Shown: piece by piece, positions 62,747-64,000 of the stretch | Layout: each line of letters starts with the position of its first letter | Position numbering within the stretch: position 1 is the first letter of the stretch | NCBI RefSeq assembly: GCF_016907955.1 | Contig: NZ_JAFBCX010000005.1 | Location: 558,001 to 622,000, forward strand | From: Lentzea nigeriaca | GTDB taxonomy: Bacteria > Actinomycetota > Actinomycetes > Mycobacteriales > Pseudonocardiaceae | DNA: 64,000 nt | Reading direction: 5' to 3' | Program-made: the position numbers and the translations under genes | Notes under the pieces: generated by a model | The model's database searches: none | The model's input: the letters and a program-made list of their open reading frames with translations, nothing else | Told to the model about the DNA's origin: nothing

Positions 62747-63492
62747 GGCAGATCGCCCAGCTCTCCCTGCCCGCGTTCGAGGTTCTCTGGGAGGACCTGC
62801 GGGCGGGGAGCATTCCCTACCCCTTCGACGTCAGCCACCACGGCGAGACGTTGGACGAGCGCGCCCGCATCAAGGCCGCGGTACACGCAGACCTCGAACG
62901 CAGGGGGCTGGCCCGGCACGGCAGGCCGGAGCCGGACCTCGAGGACGCGCTGAACCTCTTGGCGCGCCCGGAACTTCGCGTCATCGCCCTCTGCATGCCT
63001 GACATGAACCAGGAGAAGCTGGTGCGGGCGAGCGTCGTGGCGCGCGGCGGCTACGCGGTGCTGGTGACCCAGGACGACGCAGGCATCACGCTGAACCTGG
63101 TGCAGCCCAACGAAATCGCCACCAGCCTGGCGAATGCCATGCCACCGGGACGCCCCGGCCCCGGCAAGCTCGTGACGGTGCCGGGCGAGGCGTTCGAGCA
63201 ACAGCAACCCCAGCAAGGCTTCCGCCAGTCGGTGCGCACGACGGAGAACGAGGACGTCCGCATCGCCAAGCAGATGCTGACCGGCCCGGCCATCGGCAAC
63301 GGCCACTTCCTCGTTCAGCTGCAACAGGGTCGCTCCAAAAAGGACTTCCCGCCGGTCACCTGGATCGACACGAGCCAGGGCCGCTACGCCAACGTCCAGA
63401 TCCGCAGCGGCTGGTTCACGATCAGTCCCGCGGACAACATGGGCCTGGCCCGCCACCTGGGACAGGTGCTCGCCATGACGAGCGAGCGATGA
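62743..63492 (+). CDS. EspG-family ESX chaperone
   Basis: This 249-residue protein matches the EspG family: LSLPAFEVLWEDLRAGSIPY near the start and the middle stretch VVARGGYAVLVTQDDAGITL. EspG binds cognate PE/PPE heterodimers in the cytoplasm and hands them to the ESX apparatus. Here the likely client is the PPE-like protein just upstream, whose stop it overlaps by 4 bp. No secretion ATPase gene is in the window. Confidence 0.87.
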   Translation: MRQIAQLSLPAFEVLWEDLRAGSIPYPFDVSHHGETLDERARIKAAVHADLERRGLARHGRPEPDLEDALNLLARPELRVIALCMPDMNQEKLVRASVVARGGYAVLVTQDDAGITLNLVQPNEIATSLANAMPPGRPGPGKLVTVPGEAFEQQQPQQGFRQSVRTTENEDVRIAKQMLTGPAIGNGHFLVQLQQGRSKKDFPPVTWIDTSQGRYANVQIRSGWFTISPADNMGLARHLGQVLAMTSER

Positions 63493-63971
63493 ACCCCGAA
63501 CAGATGATCGCGGACCTGGAGTCCAAAGCGCAGCAGCTCCAGCAACGCTCGCAGCAGATGCAGGAGCAGATCCAACACGCCAGCAGCACCGTCACCTCCC
63601 CCAACGAGGCGGTGACGGTCCGTGTGGCACCCAACGGCGCGCTGCAGCACATCGAGTTCTCACCCACCGCCATGCGCCTGACCCACGTCCAACTCAGCCA
63701 GCTCGTGATGCAAACCGTGCAGAAGGCCCAGGTCCAGGCGGCCGAGCAGGTGGCGTCCATTGTGGAGCCCGAGTTCGGCGGCACCGAGGCGATGGACTTC
63801 CTCCGCAGCTTCATCCCGCAGCAGGAGGAAGAGGAACCGCCGGCACCCCAGGAAGACGGCCAGGTCATGCGCGAGGTCTCGTGGAACGGCCCGGCGCAGA
63901 AGCCCGCGCCACCGCGTCCGCGCCCCACACAGGGCGACGACGAAGACGGCTTCGGGAGCGTACTCCGATGA
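63489..63971 (+). CDS. YbaB/EbfC family protein of the ESX-type operon
   Basis: This 160-residue protein has an N-terminal coiled-coil start (QMIADLESKAQQLQQRSQQM), a YbaB-like domain with VTVRVAPNGALQHIEF, and an acidic Pro-rich tail. YbaB/EbfC proteins bind DNA in some bacteria, but versions in ESX loci are thought to act with EspG-type genes. It overlaps its neighbours by 4 bp on both sides. Confidence 0.82.
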   Translation: MNPEQMIADLESKAQQLQQRSQQMQEQIQHASSTVTSPNEAVTVRVAPNGALQHIEFSPTAMRLTHVQLSQLVMQTVQKAQVQAAEQVASIVEPEFGGTEAMDFLRSFIPQQEEEEPPAPQEDGQVMREVSWNGPAQKPAPPRPRPTQGDDEDGFGSVLR

Positions 63972-64000
63972 CCGGCCCCGGCTTCCGCGTCGATGCGAGC
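63968..64000 (+). CDS. start of the next ESX-operon gene, cut by the window edge
   Basis: An ATG at 63968 overlaps the previous stop (ATGA) and gives MTGPGFRVDAS before the window ends. The coupling and position suggest a WXG100-like or related type VII protein, but eleven residues are too few to assign it. Confidence 0.6.
   Translation, partial: MTGPGFRVDAS

Overview
The window looks like chromosome of a high-GC actinomycete of the Pseudonocardiales type (Lentzea, Saccharothrix, Actinosynnema or a relative; the genus is inference). Support comes from the gene order threonylcarbamoyl-AMP synthase - WecA-like transferase - AtpI - atpB-E-F-H-A-G-D and atpC - DUF2550 - cobalamin adenosyltransferase - murA, which parallels the Mycobacterium tuberculosis Rv1301-Rv1315 neighbourhood as I recall it. 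It also comes from NucS, DUF397/DUF5753 regulators, DUF3558 lipoproteins and ESX-type genes. Delta and b of the ATP synthase are separate genes, unlike the mycobacterial fusion.

Positions 1-13962 are ordinary chromosome: a GNAT acetyltransferase and hydrolase, two zinc-ribbon proteins, a membrane protein, DUF3558 lipoproteins, a tandem 3-hydroxybutyryl-CoA dehydrogenase, a dhaK-dhaL-dhaM dihydroxyacetone kinase operon, an iron-siderophore binding lipoprotein behind an IdeR/DtxR-like box, an aldehyde dehydrogenase, and a sodium/solute symporter with a small membrane partner. A 30-codon gene with a strong ribosome site lies next to the symporter operon.

Positions 13963-28269 are a 14.3 kb integrative element bounded by a 17-bp direct repeat. 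The right copy is the last 17 bp of nucS, so the element sits in the 3' end of this mismatch-repair nuclease gene and keeps it intact. It carries a tyrosine integrase, excisionase, two XRE-type regulators, a DUF397 protein, an AAA ATPase resembling replication helicases, several tiny genes and a 1247-residue phage tape measure protein with no recognisable head, portal, terminase or other tail gene. Paired TGTGCCCC motifs with 11-bp spacing lie at both ends, and a recurrent GTGTTCCTC inverted motif occurs at three places inside.

Positions 28253-43402 hold nucS, a Nudix hydrolase, a GlxA-type regulator, two divergent regulator/short-chain-dehydrogenase pairs with clear palindromic operators, two secreted cell-wall-hydrolase-like proteins each ending in a seven-repeat beta-propeller lectin domain, enoyl-CoA hydratase plus a MeaA-type B12 mutase, MurA with Asp in place of the fosfomycin-target Cys, and a cobalamin adenosyltransferase.

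Positions 43425-58402 hold the F1Fo ATP synthase. Its epsilon gene atpC is separated from atpD by about 5.5 kb carrying an ECF sigma factor, a putative membrane anti-sigma factor, and a heterodimeric ABC exporter whose two ATPase domains are degenerate in complementary ways. Two intergenic spots 9.1 kb apart share a 112-bp ungapped, strongly palindromic module that may be a non-coding RNA or a miniature mobile element.

Positions 58403-64000 hold a DUF5753 regulator with two tiny genes behind three copies of one palindromic promoter box, followed by a translationally coupled operon of ESX/type VII accessory genes that runs off the right edge.
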